Shown here piece by piece: positions 24,429 through 36,059 of a DNA stretch of 64,000 bases (its first letter is position 1; each line of letters starts with the position of its first letter). The position numbers were made by a program, and so were the translations under genes. The stretch is from Nothopassalora personata (taxonomy: Eukaryota; Ascomycota; Dothideomycetes; Mycosphaerellales; Mycosphaerellaceae): assembly GCA_033816765.1 (NCBI GenBank), contig CM066292.1, positions 5,146,001-5,210,000 of the forward strand, in the 5' to 3' direction. A model generated the notes under the pieces. The model saw only the letters and a list, made by a program, of their open reading frames with translations. It did not search any database and had not been told where the DNA came from.

Positions 24429-24999
24429 ACGACGATACGACTCTAAGGTATCCGGAAAGGCTAGATACATACTAGGCTACGATAACCGTAATAGAGGCTT
24501 CTACGACAACTATAATAATAAGCCTAGGGACAAACCGTACTACGGACTATAGCTAATGGAACTCGACGTTACCGAGAAGGGTCGTAAGATTAGGAACAGT
24601 AACGGGAATAGAGCATCCCGGAGTTCGAGAGAAACATAAACTTACTACGGATATAGTAAACCTAGCTACCTAGTAAGGGACTGCCGCGGTAAGAATATAG
24701 TGCGCCGCGAACAGTTTAATATAATACAACCCCGAACTAGTAAATCTAAGAGTAGCGTTAGATCTCGAGGAGATACCGACTATACTCGGAGAGTAGGAGA
24801 GAGAGCTAGTAATAGAAGCACGACGCCTCTCCTAGACCCCTTAGAAGGACGAGGAGGATACTATAGGTAGTAAATAGTAGTCATTCTATTTAATGCGAAG
24901 AACTAACTACGACAGTTTAATATAATAACACGAAGAGTCGACTACGAGATCGAATCCGAATCTCGAAATGGTTATAGAAGCCTTCATTAGCGATTCTAT

Positions 25000-27900
25000 T
25001 ACTAAGACTCGTGTTAAGTTCACTACGCCGCGAAATTAGGCGTAGGGTATTAGCCTTAGTAACTACAAGGAACCCTAGGAGCGACGCATAGGTAGGACGC
25101 TACGCTCTAGGAAGTAGACATCGACGAATCCTACTTCGACGAAGATGGAAGCGACAAAGAAAATTAGGACCTAGGATGGAACGGATCGTAGTTACTAGAA
25201 CCATAGGAAGAAAGTTAAGAAACCACCGGGCTAGATACCATCGAGGAAGACTAGGATCCGGAAGAATTAAGCGAAGAAGATTCCTCCGAAGGAGAAGAGA
25301 GCGACGCTAACGACGATAACGAATAAATAACCTTCACCGTAGACGCACCGAAAAGGCTCTACGACATAATAATTTACCTATAACGAAGGCACGAAGAATT
25401 CCTACCTAGGATAGGCGGACGACGAATACTACACCCTACTAAGTTCGATAAGACACTCGACACCCTACGGTAGATAGCCTAGGGATACCTACTTATAAAG
25501 ACAACTGAAAACCTAGCTACCGCTATTATAGAGCAACTACCGATAGGAAGTAGAATAATAGGTACCGGATATCTTACACCGTTAGGAACATTTATATCGA
25601 ATGAATTACGTAACATAGTACAACACGTACGCGTACTCTACTTAGAAACGTAGAAGATCTAGGAACGTTACTAAATGTAGGTGCGGATATAGAAAGGCTC
25701 GCGCTAGGTTTAAGCGGAGGCCTCGAGACACGAAGCACGACGTTCTACATACGAATAGGGAAAAGGATTAACTCCCTAGGAATAAGCGACTAAAGGGAGT
25801 TATACAATATAGAAAAGGCTTAAGCATTACTAACGATAATAGTGTTTCGAACTAAGATTATCGTTAACGGGCATAAGACAGATACTATAATAGATTCCGG
25901 AGCGAGGGGGAATTTTGCCTCCGAATTATTTATTACAAGATATAGGATCGCTACCTATAAGAAGAAAGAGGGTTATAAATTAATCGCGGTAGACGGATTA
26001 TCCTTACCTAGTGTAGAGCGTAAGACGATACCGCTACTACTTGCTATCTAACGGCACTACGAGGAGATTATCTTAGATGTTACTAATATAGCTAGTTATA
26101 ACATCGTACTAGGTATGCCTTAGTTAAGAAAGCATAACCTAGTAATCGACTAGAGAAGAGGAGTACTTACATTTAGGGAATGCGATTGCGTTATCGACAT
26201 TTAGCCTACGTAGCGGTAGCGTTCGCTAGTAGATAAGGTAAAGAGACAGCTAAATAGGATACAGCTTACGCCGAATAGAAGGATAGAAGAACCACCTTCG
26301 ACCGGGATAGACACTAGCGTAGGGCCGCCGGGTTACGAAGTTACTAGAAGTAATAGAAGTAACGTACTATCGAAGGATACTAACATCTTAGAGTTAAGTA
26401 TTCCTAAGGAGTATCGTAAGTGGTCGCGACTCTTTAAAGAGGAAAGAGGTAAGGACGCCTTACCTAAGCACTAACTATAGGATCACAAGATAAACATTTA
26501 GCTAGGGAAAGAGCCTCTATAGGGACCCCTATACTAAATGTCTAAGAAAGAGCTATAGACCCTACGAGAATAGCTAAAGGAGAAGCTAGCTAAAGGATAG
26601 ATACGGCGATCTACCTCGAGTGTAGGAACTCTATGTATGTTCGTTCTAAAGCCGAACGGGAAAATACGACTCGTACAAGACTACCGAAAGTTGAACGAGA
26701 TTACGATTAAGAACCGATACCCGCTACCTAACATCGAAGAAGCATAAGATAGATTAACCGGATTAGACTAGTATACGAAGATTAACCTACGAGACGCCTT
26801 CTACGCTATACGAATAGTAGAAGGAGAGGAATGGAAAACCGCTTTTAGGATAAGATACGGACTCTACGAATTCTTAGTTATGCTAATAGGATTAACTAAC
26901 GCACCCGCATCCTACTAGGACCTTGTTAACGAAACACTTAGAGACCTACTCGACGTATACGTTATTACTTATATAGACGACATACTAGTCTATATAAGAG
27001 AATCCCTCTAGGAACATACTAAGTAAGTTTAAGATGTGTTTGAACGACTTACGAAGTCCGGATTTAAGACAGCACCTAAGAAATGCGAATTCTATAAGAA
27101 GGAAGTTAAATTCTTAGGCTTTATTATTAGCACGACAGGAATCGCGATCGATCCTACGAAGATACAGTTAATTAGAGAATGGCTAGAACCGAAAATAGTT
27201 AAGGACGTACAATTATTCCTTAGACTAGCTAACTACAACCGGAAATTCATTAAGGACTATTTAAAGACAGCAGCACCTATAACGATCCTTACACGAAAGG
27301 ACGTTGCCTAGAAATAGGGAAAAGAGTAGACCGATGCGTTTAAGCAACTTAAAGAACAATGCGTATTAGCCCCTACGCTTCGACTATTCAATAGTAGCAA
27401 GGAAGTCTACATCGAGACCGACGCGTCTAATATAGCAATAGGCGTATATCTAACATAGACACACGAGGGAAAGAGACACCTAGTAGCCTATTATTCCCGG
27501 AAAATGACTATAGCGGAACAGAACTACGACATCCATAATAAAGAGCTTCTAGCTATTGTTGCTACTATGTAACATTAGAGAGTGTACGTCGAGAGCCTAC
27601 CGAAGTTAACGATTCTTTTAGACTATAAGAATCTTACGTACTTCACGACGACGAAGGAACTTACCCGAAGGCAAGCCCGCTAGTCGGAGCTGCTAGGGCA
27701 GTATAAGTTTGAAATTAAATATACTCTAGGAATAGAGAATAGCCGCGCCGACGCGCTAAGCCGAAGAAGCGACTACATAGAAGGAAAAGAACTAGTGTAA
27801 CACAAAGTACTAAAGACGAACCCCGACGGAAGTCTTAGTGCTAACATAAGAGAATTTAATAACATCGTACGGATATTAGGCGACAGGGACGAACAATTCC

Positions 27901-29290
27901 CTATATCGTAAGGAAAATACTAGGTACTAAAGGATCGAGAAGAAGAATATATACGATAACATTACGACGGACTAACTTATAGACACCCTAGAACTTTAAA
28001 GACAATGGACCTAATACAACGCAGTTTCTCATTCCTATAGATAAGACTTAAGGTGTTACGCTACATTAGACAATGCGTACACTACTAACGAAACAAGGCT
28101 ACGAGACACGTAAAATACGGTTACCTATAGTTTAGGACACTACCGACGAAACTATAGGACGAAGTTATAATAGACTTTATTACGAAACTCCTACCGTTAA
28201 AAGATCAAGTTACGAAACAACCATACGACATAATACTAGTTATAGTTAATAGACTTACGAAATACGTACACTTCATTCCTACATTAGAGACATATAATGT
28301 AGAGCAGCTCGGATACCTCGTACTAGATAGACTTATCCAATACTACGGATTCCCTTAAGCGTTTACAACGGATAGAGATAAGCTATTTATATCAAATTAC
28401 TAGAAGACGCTTATAGGAACGATCGGAATTAAACATAAGCTATTAATAGCATATTATCCGGAAATAGACGGACAAACCGAAAGGATAAATTAAACGCTAG
28501 AACAATACCTACGACACTACATTAATTATGCACAAGATAACTGGGTCTCACTACTACTAATAGTATAGATCGCACTAAATAACTACAAATTAGAGATAAC
28601 TTTAACGACACTATTCTATACGAACTTTAGTAAAGATCCTAACCTATTCAGAACACCTAGATCCCACCTATAAGCCGAAAGAGCGATCGTAACGACGGAA
28701 ACTCTTACGGAAGTGCATAAAGAAGCACGCAAGGCGATCGAAGATGTATAATAAAAACTGTCTTAGTAACGGTAAGACATAAGAAAAATAGCACCTCTAC
28801 TTAAAGAGGGGGATAAGGTCTATCTCCTTATAAAAAACCTAAGAACAAGGAGAAAGACTAAGAAGCTAGATTACGTTAAGGTCGGACTATTTTTCATCGA
28901 TAAAGTTATAGGACTAGTTAACTACCGACTACGACTACTACCGGACGCTAAAATCTATCTAGTATTCTATATCTCTAAGTTAGAACCCGTAGACGCCGAA
29001 ACACCTTACTAAGAGAACTTCTACTTCGAACCGGAAGTAGAAAACGAATTCGAGGTCGAAAGGATCCTAGACAAAAGAGGTTAGCGATACCTTATTAAGT
29101 AGAAAGGATACAATGACTCGGAAAAAACTTAGGAACTAACCGACAACCTTATAAACTGCTCGCAGGCCCTACGACAGTTCTATCGAAACTAGCAGTTAAC
29201 TCGGCGAGAGAAGACTATAAGAAGGCGGCGCTAGAACCGGAGTCCAACTACGGAGGATCCTCGCTAGGGAACTACTAGCCCTCTAAAAGA
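25000..29290 (+). pseudogene. Chromovirus pol with chromodomain, degenerate
   Basis: An acidic region (about 25100-25330) leads to an aspartic protease with IIDSGARGNF (ORF 25842-26051). RT carries an intact YIDDILVY near 26968-26992. RNase H has ETDASNIAIGV near 27412-27445 and ends ADALSRR near 27750. Integrase runs from a zinc-finger region near 28060-28090 through a core at about 28160-28500. The C-terminal chromodomain is at about 29044-29190. Chromodomains of this group are known to direct integration to heterochromatin by binding methylated H3K9. Trp and Gln codons converted to TAG break every domain. Confidence 0.92.
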
Positions 29291-29747
29291 TTAGTAGTAG
29301 ATTACTCGCCCTCCTCTAGGCGCTAGATGTCGGCCTCCTTAACGGCTATCGCCTCCTCTATACGACGATCGAGAAGGTCCATCTCCTTCTAAATCCGGAG
29401 GTCCTCCCCCTAGGCTCGACTCTCCTCCTCGTGTAGGTACTAAATCTCCTTTTAAAGGGCTAGCGCCCTCTCTCGGAGATCGCGTGTCTTTTCGCGATTC
29501 CGCACCTTACGCTCCCAAAGTAGTTTATACTACTTCTCTAATCTCGACTACTCCGCCTTTATAACCTAAATGTTACAATCCTTCTTATTCCCTTAGTGTA
29601 GGCACCGTATCTCCCGGAGCTTACGAGTACGCGATAGATCGTCTTCGACTCTTAATAGTTAGAACACGCCTATACTATAGTAGTTCTAAATAACTCGATT
29701 CGTTAGGATTGCTCGGCGCGACGGATAGTGCTTAACTTCTTAGGCAT
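29245..29747 (-). pseudogene. Antisense Zn2Cys6-like coiled-coil gene of chromovirus, degenerate
   Basis: Opposite to pol, between the chromodomain and the 3' LTR, a minus-strand trace starts at an ATG at 29747-29745. Residues about 27-60 (DNA 29571-29668) give the pattern C-x2-C-x6-C-x8-C-x2-C-x7-C. Two of the six positions are still Cys and four read TAT/TAC, which is what TGT/TGC becomes under TpG->TpA. One base appears deleted in an A-run near 29588-29596, before the last Cys. After it comes a long Glu/Arg/Leu-rich coiled coil. Layout and position match the intact gene at 23405-24022. The function is unknown. Confidence 0.65.
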
Positions 29748-29844
29748 AATAAAGAAAAGGACGACGAACCGTTATAAACCTCGAAGATGACGGGTAAACC
29801 CTTATTTTGTAAGCTCGGGACGAGCTAGACTAGAAGGGGAATGG

Positions 29845-30327
29845 TGTTACGGAATAACCGATAGGAAGGGCATAGCTAACTAATCCGGTCTTATAGCTAG
29901 CGGGCGCTCCCGTAGAAGCGCTCCCGAGTGCTCTCTACGGCTCTCTAAGATTTCGGCTAAGATAGCGAAGAACGCGAGAGAGCACGCGAGAGCGCGACGA
30001 GCGAGCTCCCTAGTGCTCTCTATGGACCTCTTACCTATTAGGAAAGGTAGTAGAGGGCATAAGAGAGCATAGGAGGGCGCCTAAGGAGAAACGCATATAT
30101 TTAGGAACGACATTCTCCTTTGTAGATAATAGCGTTTAACTCACTGTTTAATATCACTGTTTAGAATACACCATAACCTAACCTCTACCTTACTGCTGCT
30201 TAGTCTTTACGAGACAAGACAGCTACTGCTTTATTACTCTCCCTTAACTTCCTATTGGCCCGAGAACAAACCCGATTAAGCTTATCTTCTTAACTTGTGA
30301 TATTATTAGGTTATACTAAACCTAACA
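29845..30327 (+). repeat. 3' LTR of chromovirus
   Basis: 483 bp, colinear with the 5' LTR without gaps. It keeps the intact CCTAACA end, a TATAT at 30096-30100 and GCGTTTAA at 30132-30139. Confidence 0.93.
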
Positions 30328-30332
30328 CTAGT

Positions 30333-31500
30333 AACCCTCTCTTTTATAATCTACTTTATACCGCCGTTAATCTCCTTACTAGGTAGCCCCCTTAGCTTAG
30401 TTAGTTACCCTTTAACTACTATACTAGGGTACGACTATATCCTAGAACAGTAGAACAAAAGTATTAGAATTCTTAAAATAGAGCCTATTTTAGAAGTTTA
30501 GACACCTATACTACTCGATTTAGGTCTAGCCGAGCCTAAGAACGCGCTACCTCTACTAACTATACTAGAAGATATACCCTTAAACCCTAGAAACAAGTCT
30601 ACTATATCTATCGAAGAGTTCTAATAACTCCTTAAGGCGAGCTAGGAGATAGGCTACGAATCCGATACTAAGCCAATTAGTAGCCTAAGAAAGAAGTACG
30701 GGGTAAAGAAGACCCCTATAAAAGAGGTATTAGAGGAGAAGCAAAAAGCTTAGAATAAGGCGTATAAGGACTCTAAGTAGAAGAGCTAACTCCGAAACTA
30801 CGTCTATAGGTTACTTGGGGCCCTCGCTAAAGGACGAAGACCTTGCCTCCCTAAATTTAATCTTAGAGAGAAAAATAAAGGTTTTAAGCCTATCCTTAGA
30901 CTTATTAAGCAATTCTTAGGTATCCGCGGCGACCTTAGTAACGATTCTAAGGTAGAAATTAATAAGTAGTCCCTAGATTAGTATAAGAGTACTACTCTAG
31001 GAAATAAGGACTATATACCTACCTACGACATTAATAACCTTACTAAGTTACTTTAGGGTATTTAATAGAGTATAATTAAGTCTATTCTAAAGAAGGGAAT
31101 AGCCTCTAAGAAGAGAAAGGTACCCTAAGACGAAGAGACTAATAAAGAGGAAACCCTAAAGAAGAAATTAAAGGGTACTATTACTAGTTAGGAGAGAGTT
31201 ATTAAGGACCTTATCTATAAAGTTAAGGTAATATAAACAAGGTTATAAAGGATATAAAGGTCCTTAGCGCTAAGATTACTCTACTTAGTTCCTATATAGA
31301 GTAAGGGGGTATATAAAGCGCTAGGATAATATATAGATAGTAGGTTTTAAGGGTAATATAACCTAATTAAGTATAGTAATTACTTATCTTTAGGAAATAA
31401 GATTAGGTACCTAAATTATAGGGATTAAGGACTTCTTATTAAAAGAAGACTTACATAAGCACCTTAAGGGTGCTACTACTTATGATAAACATAGTTTTTT
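30333..31500 (+). pseudogene. Unclassified degenerate coding relic
   Basis: A plus-strand trace resumes after the chromovirus insertion. It is Lys/Glu-rich from about 30640 (for example LRKKYGVKKTPIKEV near 30680-30730) and continues to about 31240 with TAG interruptions. Together with 20570-20784 it may be the element into which the chromovirus inserted. The family was not recognised. RIP-like composition ends near 31500-31570. Confidence 0.4.
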
Positions 31501-31560
31501 ATACCCTGATTTCTAGACTTAATACCCTAGTTCCAAACTTCCATCTCTACTAGTTTCACA

Positions 31561-32708
31561 CCAAGCAACAAATTGCGCTATATCCGCTTCGTTGAACGTA
31601 CCGTGCGTACCGACGTTCCCCAATATTTGTTTCGAGGCTCAGCCGTACACTCCAAGGTCTGGCTGCGTGCGCAAAGACGGCGCCGGCTGATGCGCGAGTG
31701 GCTGCACTCCGAGACTACAACATGCCAGCCATGATAGTGGACAATCGAACGATGTTTAAACGCGAGACTTTCCGTTCGATGAGGAGTAATCGGCCCTGGA
31801 AATGCGCAGGCATGGTAGCAGGTCAGGCGTGGTGTCACGGGCAGTCTTGGAGATGCACGTCGTGAATTTGTTAGTGTAGCGGCCCTGGAGGTATTGCTGC
31901 TGATCGCGACGCGGCAGAGAAGCTAGGTAGTGGCGCAGGCAACGAATGCAGGCCATGTGACCAAGTGGAGTAATGCTTTTGCTGTTACGCTCGCTGGCCT
32001 CTGTCGCGTTCTATGGCAGTCATTGTAGGGTGGGGCAGTCAGACTATCATGCTTCGTAGCATGCCCAGTCATGTAGCGACAGTTCGTTGTTTCGCAGGTA
32101 AAATCGCGCTCGATCGGACCTGTGAGAGTGGTTTGGCTGGCTTGGCTGCTGAATTTACCATAAGCCTGAGATGCGGGCCTTGGACGTGTCGTACACGTAA
32201 CGGGTGTGTTTGCAAGGCTCAGAGCGTAGCTTGCTTGCAGACAGCGGAAGACGTCTGGGACCGATATAGCTTCATGAGGGGTTTTGGATATTCTTGCGAT
32301 ACCGGCGAGCACGGCGTCCAGGTCGAAGAAGGTAGTCGGTGGAACGTCTCAGAGATCTGGCTGCATCGGGATCCTCCTACTGAAGGACGTGGGGGTTGGT
32401 TGCCAGTGTGGTGGTGACCTGTAAATGCCTGTGACGATAACGGAGTCAAGATACCACTGTTTTGTGTACTCGAGGAGCACTGGTGGCGATTGTAGTCGTC
32501 GACACGTCGAGATGCGTGCCTCAAGACAAGCCGAGCACGTCGGATCTCGTGAAGGCCATGTCATCATCGAGCATGTTCTCGATAGTACATATATCCGATT
32601 GTGCCAAGTGGTTGCGAAGGCGTGGCGTTGCTACTGCAGTATAGTGTCGTTGATGGAAGTCACCTCAGGTAATGCTAGTACTCATATCACAGTGACAGGG
32701 GTCAGGCG
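31561..32708. other. Spacer between RIP block and DNA transposon
   Basis: Ordinary composition with CpA and TpG present. Several overlapping ORFs of 60-170 codons occur on both strands, but none shows a recognisable domain or a coherent multi-exon structure. No gene is supported. Confidence 0.5.
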
Positions 32709-32738
32709 GTGGCCTAGGCTTACAAAACCGGCAAATAC
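32709..32738 (+). repeat. Left terminal inverted repeat
   Basis: 30 bp, the exact reverse complement of 37494-37523. Similarity continues inwards with mismatches to about 32752. Confidence 0.92.
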
Positions 32739-32984
32739 GCGTATTCGAAATCCTCACTCGCTGCACTCGCTCTTCCTCAACAACCACCAACAATACTGCT
32801 GCGACTCGCCAACTGCTGCGACTCGCCATTGTCGCACAACAATACTGCTACGACTCGCCATTGTCGCCTACAATCGTAGCGAGTCGCGGCGGTATTGTCC
32901 TCCTACTGCGCAGGTGAGTTGGGCTCCTCAATAATAGCAGACAGTAAGTATTGAGGAGCTCACCTCACTTGCTATTGTTACATT

Positions 32985-33863
32985 ATGGCGGCGGGTATAT
33001 CAACTTCTACTGCTGTTACTATTTCTTCGACTCTACACTTATCGACATGTACAAATCTAACTACAGACGACTTACTTAGCGATATTGGCCTCAGAACAAC
33101 GACAACGACAGCGACAGCGACAGCGACAGTACACCCAATCCGCGCTCACCCTTACAAACGCGGTTATCACTACAGCTTACGATGGCGTAAGTGCGATTCC
33201 GACTCGTTAGGCGCACGCAGGTAGACTAATGTTTAAACCTATAGTGCATACCGCCGCCCTCGTACCGCCGATACCGACGATTTCTACTACGTGAGCGAGT
33301 CGACATGGGCACAATGGCTAGGAGACTCGTAGAAGACAGACAAGGGCAGTGTGAAGGTTGCGAAGAATAATTTGCGCAAGTTCGACTAGGCTGGCCGTAT
33401 TATGGAGACTGAAGAGGGTATGTGTCTTACAGTAGACTCGCTATACTATATATACTAACTCGTATTAATAGGTGAGCCGGCTTAGACGGACTGCGATGCG
33501 TGTAAGAGAGCTAGTGTATGCTGTATAGTCTTTGCTACTAATGCCGACAAGACTTGCGCGTATTGTAAGCGTTACGCGAAGGCTCGCTGCAACTCTCGTA
33601 AGTTGGTTAAGGAGCCTAGCGAGTCTAACGAGTCTGGCAATGGTTTATTTAAGGCTGTCGAGGGTGTTTTAACTACTTCTAGCGAGGCTGGCGAGGTTGG
33701 TGAGGCTGGCGAGTCTAGTACTCGCCCTACTAATAATACATCGACTCGCTTAGCCGCGGCGGAGGATCGTATTTAGCAATTGGAGGGTACTGTTAGCCGC
33801 TTAATTGAATTTATTAGCGGTCTGCTAGGTGGCGAGTCAGTCGCTAAATTTCGCTCTTGGTAA
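32985..33863 (+). pseudogene. Zn2Cys6-like protein of DNA transposon, degenerate
   Basis: An ATG at 32985 opens a Thr/Ser-rich N-terminus that includes a Thr-Ala repeat coded by a 6-bp microsatellite (about 33096-33130). An intron is likely at about 33415-33472 (GTATGT start, TACTAAC branch, TAG end). After it comes C-x2-C-x6-C-x10-C-x2-C-x7-C (DNA 33489-33590), which fits GAL4-type zinc cluster spacing. Next are a Ser/Glu/Gly-rich linker and a short helix (RLAAAEDRI to the end) before TAA at 33861-33863. At least six TAG/TAA interruptions occur, mostly at likely Gln or Trp codons. The region 33200-33260 is unclear and may hold another intron. It is transcribed opposite to the transposase. 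Confidence 0.6.
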
Positions 33864-34020
33864 TAATATAATATTAAGCAGTCTACCTCCTATCTATGTG
33901 CTACGAGTCTATACTTCCCTCTACTTTTTCGGTCTTAGCTGCCTCGTAGATGGCTCGACAACAAGCCTATTTCTCGGTGCCTTTACACGCTAGTTGTCGT
34001 TAGGTAGACTCTAAAGCAAT

Positions 34021-34056
34021 GGCTGCGAGTCTAGCTGCGAGTCTAGCTGCGAGTCT
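34021..34056. repeat. 12-bp tandem repeat
   Basis: Three copies of a 12-bp unit with core CTGCGAGTCTAG; each copy carries the element-specific GCGAGTC heptamer. Confidence 0.85.
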
Positions 34057-34058
34057 AG

Positions 34059-35525
34059 CTATGTAATTGTCGAAGCACTAGTTGCTGCTATAGACTCGCT
34101 TAAGGCACTAGTTGCTGCTGTAGTCTCGCTTAAGGACTCCTTCTTAATCTCTCCAATTTGACTCGCAGCTAGACTCGTACGCTCTTCCTTTACCTTCTTA
34201 ACCGATGCTTCGCTAGCTGACGTACTTGCTAGCTTATTGCCTAAACCTTTCCCTATAAACACTAAATTCTGCTATCGAGAGGGGGCTCTAAACCCCGTTG
34301 GCTACGGAGACGAAGACGAAGAGGATTGAGGGCTGCTAGCTGTAAGATTAATACACTCTAGAGACTCGGCGATTGGAGTTATAGCATGTCGATGCGGTAA
34401 GCCACGACTCGCTAGACGCTTCTCGCTCTAGCTTACTACACTCGCTAAACGAGAAGTAGCCTAACTCGCTGTAGTAGCCTAGCGAGCAATGCCCTAATCC
34501 GCTAGACGTACTACAGCACTCGCTGCTATACTCGCTCGCTAGTCCTTAAGCTTACGCTCGCGTCGGCGGTCCACGTCCTTCATAAGTTCGCTAAGACTGG
34601 CTAAGGACTCGTTACTGCTCGAGTCCTCTACTACTCCTCGTCCATATGGATTGTTTAAGGCTCCGCGACCTTGGTTAACCTGATACGCAACGTTGACTAG
34701 TACTTCTCGCCTATCCTTCGCGTTCCAGACACCCTTAGTGTACGGTATTAACATGTCCTCGAGATCTCGCTCTCGTAGGCTTGATTTGCTTAGAAGAATA
34801 GGTGCATTATCTTTAGCAGCCTTTACGAAGAGGAAGGGCGGTGTAGCATAAGGACGTGTAAGCCATGGGCCTAGCTCATCCGCGCCTTCTTAAAAGACGA
34901 GGTCATGAAGCTAGGTTATCGTATCTACTGCTTCAGCCAAAGACGACTCGTAGCGAGTCCATCGTCCGGTAATTTGCCACGCGGTAAGGAGCTCATGCGG
35001 CTGATACTCCTATGTCTCAAGGTCCCCCTTGCGTTTAATAGTAAACGGCACCTTATATAGCTTAACGGATATTATTAGGCTAGGTCCCCTAGGCGGTTGA
35101 GATGGCTTTTCGGCTTTGCCCTGGACCAACGAGATAGGAACACTTGTGCTACGAGCCTTAACAACACCAGTCCGTGGGCCCTAAGCAGCGCTCGACAACG
35201 GGTCAATTCTAGCATTGCTAAGCTAGCGAACATGAGTCTACTTATTGCGAGCGAGTACCTTATTAGCCCGACTATGGCCACTCGCTACGAGTGATGTATA
35301 AAGACCGTATCCAGTAGTGCCGTTCGGTTTCGAAGGGGTCTCGGTGCTAGGAATCGGCGATAAGGGCAAAGGCGGACTCGTTACGGACTCGCTAGGCTCG
35401 ACAAAGGCTGGGTTAGGTATACTACATTTGCCACACCTTAGTAGATGGCCGTAGACCTCGCTATGAACTAGAGAAGTCTTTACTGACTTATGCATGCAAA
35501 GATCGTCCCAAGTTGGAGCTGACAT
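34059..35525 (-). pseudogene. Second gene of DNA transposon, unknown function, degenerate
   Basis: The minus-strand trace starts at ATG 35525 (MSAPTWDDLC...), carries a C-x2-C pair near residue 33, and runs to 35238. After a frame change that may be an intron starting GTAGAC it continues in one frame from about 35200 to about 34059. Almost all interruptions are TAG. A globular middle part (about 34740-35110) is followed by a Glu/Arg/Ser-rich tail that could be coiled. I do not recognise the family. It lies downstream of the transposase in the same direction, so co-transcription or a second promoter are both possible. Confidence 0.55.
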
Positions 35526-35920
35526 AATGTTAGAAGTAGTAGGAAAAGACTCGTAGGAAAAAGGACGTAGGACGTAGACTCGTTGCTATATAACCTATAA
35601 TGGCTCACCGGCTTAAGCGAACAAGTCTATTGTTCGTTCCGTTAGCTCCAATCCGTTAAGGCGAGTAGGCGGTGTGTACTTAGCGAGTCCCCCTCCACCT
35701 CGGAGATATTGCGTAGTCTCGTTTCGTAGATACTGATAGGCGTGGACATGCAATTTCTTAGGGCCTGGGCTAGGGCCGGCCTCGCCACCGTCTAGTGTTA
35801 ATAGATAGCTAGCAGCAGCAAGCTTCTTATTAACCTACTCTAGCGTTAGAGGCGGTAAGTATGCAGTAAGGTCTACAAGGTATTAGCTATAGGATTTGTG
35901 GACTCGGTTAAGCAGAAGCA

Positions 35921-36008
35921 GCAGCGAGTCCGCACTTAAGCTGCAGCGAGTCCGCACTTAAGCTGCAGCGAGTCCGCACTTAAGCTGCAGCGAGTCCTCC
36001 CTTAGCTA
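35921..36008. repeat. 22-bp tandem repeat
   Basis: Four copies with a 22-bp period (starts at 35921, 35943, 35965 and 35987). Each begins GCAGCGAGTCC; the first three are identical and the last is altered at its 3' end. It sits just downstream of the transposase trace, between the two minus-strand genes. Confidence 0.9.
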
Positions 36009-36059
36009 AGCTAGGACTCGTAGCTGCAGTAGCGCTAGACTCGCTACTATAGACACCCC

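Larger units (their letters stand above)
21330..25000 (+). pseudogene. Chromovirus gag, degenerate and split by insertion
   Basis: The first part runs at about 21420-21938 and resumes at 24434-24730 after the nested element. The trace has a retrotransposon-gag core, then MELDVTE near 24555-24580, then a degraded CCHC knuckle whose Cys codons read Tyr (TAY from TGY), and a tail GKNIVRREQFN near 24690-24720. MELDVTE is shared with the intact gag of the nested element, showing that the two are related. Many TAG stops. Confidence 0.85.
20785..30327 (+). mobile_element. Complete chromodomain Gypsy (chromovirus), mutated, carrying a nested element
   Basis: The 483-bp LTRs lie at 20785-21267 and 29845-30327. 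The target duplicate CTAGT lies at 20780-20784 and 30328-30332. Gene order is gag, protease, RT, RNase H, integrase, chromodomain. A separate antisense gene sits between pol and the 3' LTR. A 2490-bp element interrupts gag at 21939-24433; without it the element is about 7.05 kb. LTR differences are mostly RIP-type (about 17 of 20). The polypurine tract AGAAGGGGAATGG ends at 29844, directly before the 3' LTR. Confidence 0.95.
1..31560. repeat. RIP-degenerated nested transposon block
   Basis: A continuous block of mobile-element relics in which CpA and TpG are depleted and TpA is raised. Coding traces can be followed for kilobases, but they are interrupted almost only by TAG in the sense frame, as expected from CAG->TAG and TGG->TAG changes. 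In the Copia LTR pair all 11 differences are CpA/TpA or TpG/TpA. In the large Gypsy LTR pair about 17 of 20 are. CpG and CpC survive, so the block is not extremely AT-rich. This is the known signature of fungal RIP acting on CpA. The signal fades at about 31500-31570, where ordinary composition begins. The one clear exception inside is the unmutated element at 21939-24428. Confidence 0.9.

Noticed and set aside
32425..32934. 169-codon plus-strand ORF
   Set aside because: It runs across the left TIR of the DNA transposon and shows no domain or splice logic, so it is a chance frame.
35921..36008. Four 22-bp direct repeats as a CRISPR-like array
   Set aside because: The repeats are head-to-tail without spacers, within a eukaryotic transposon.
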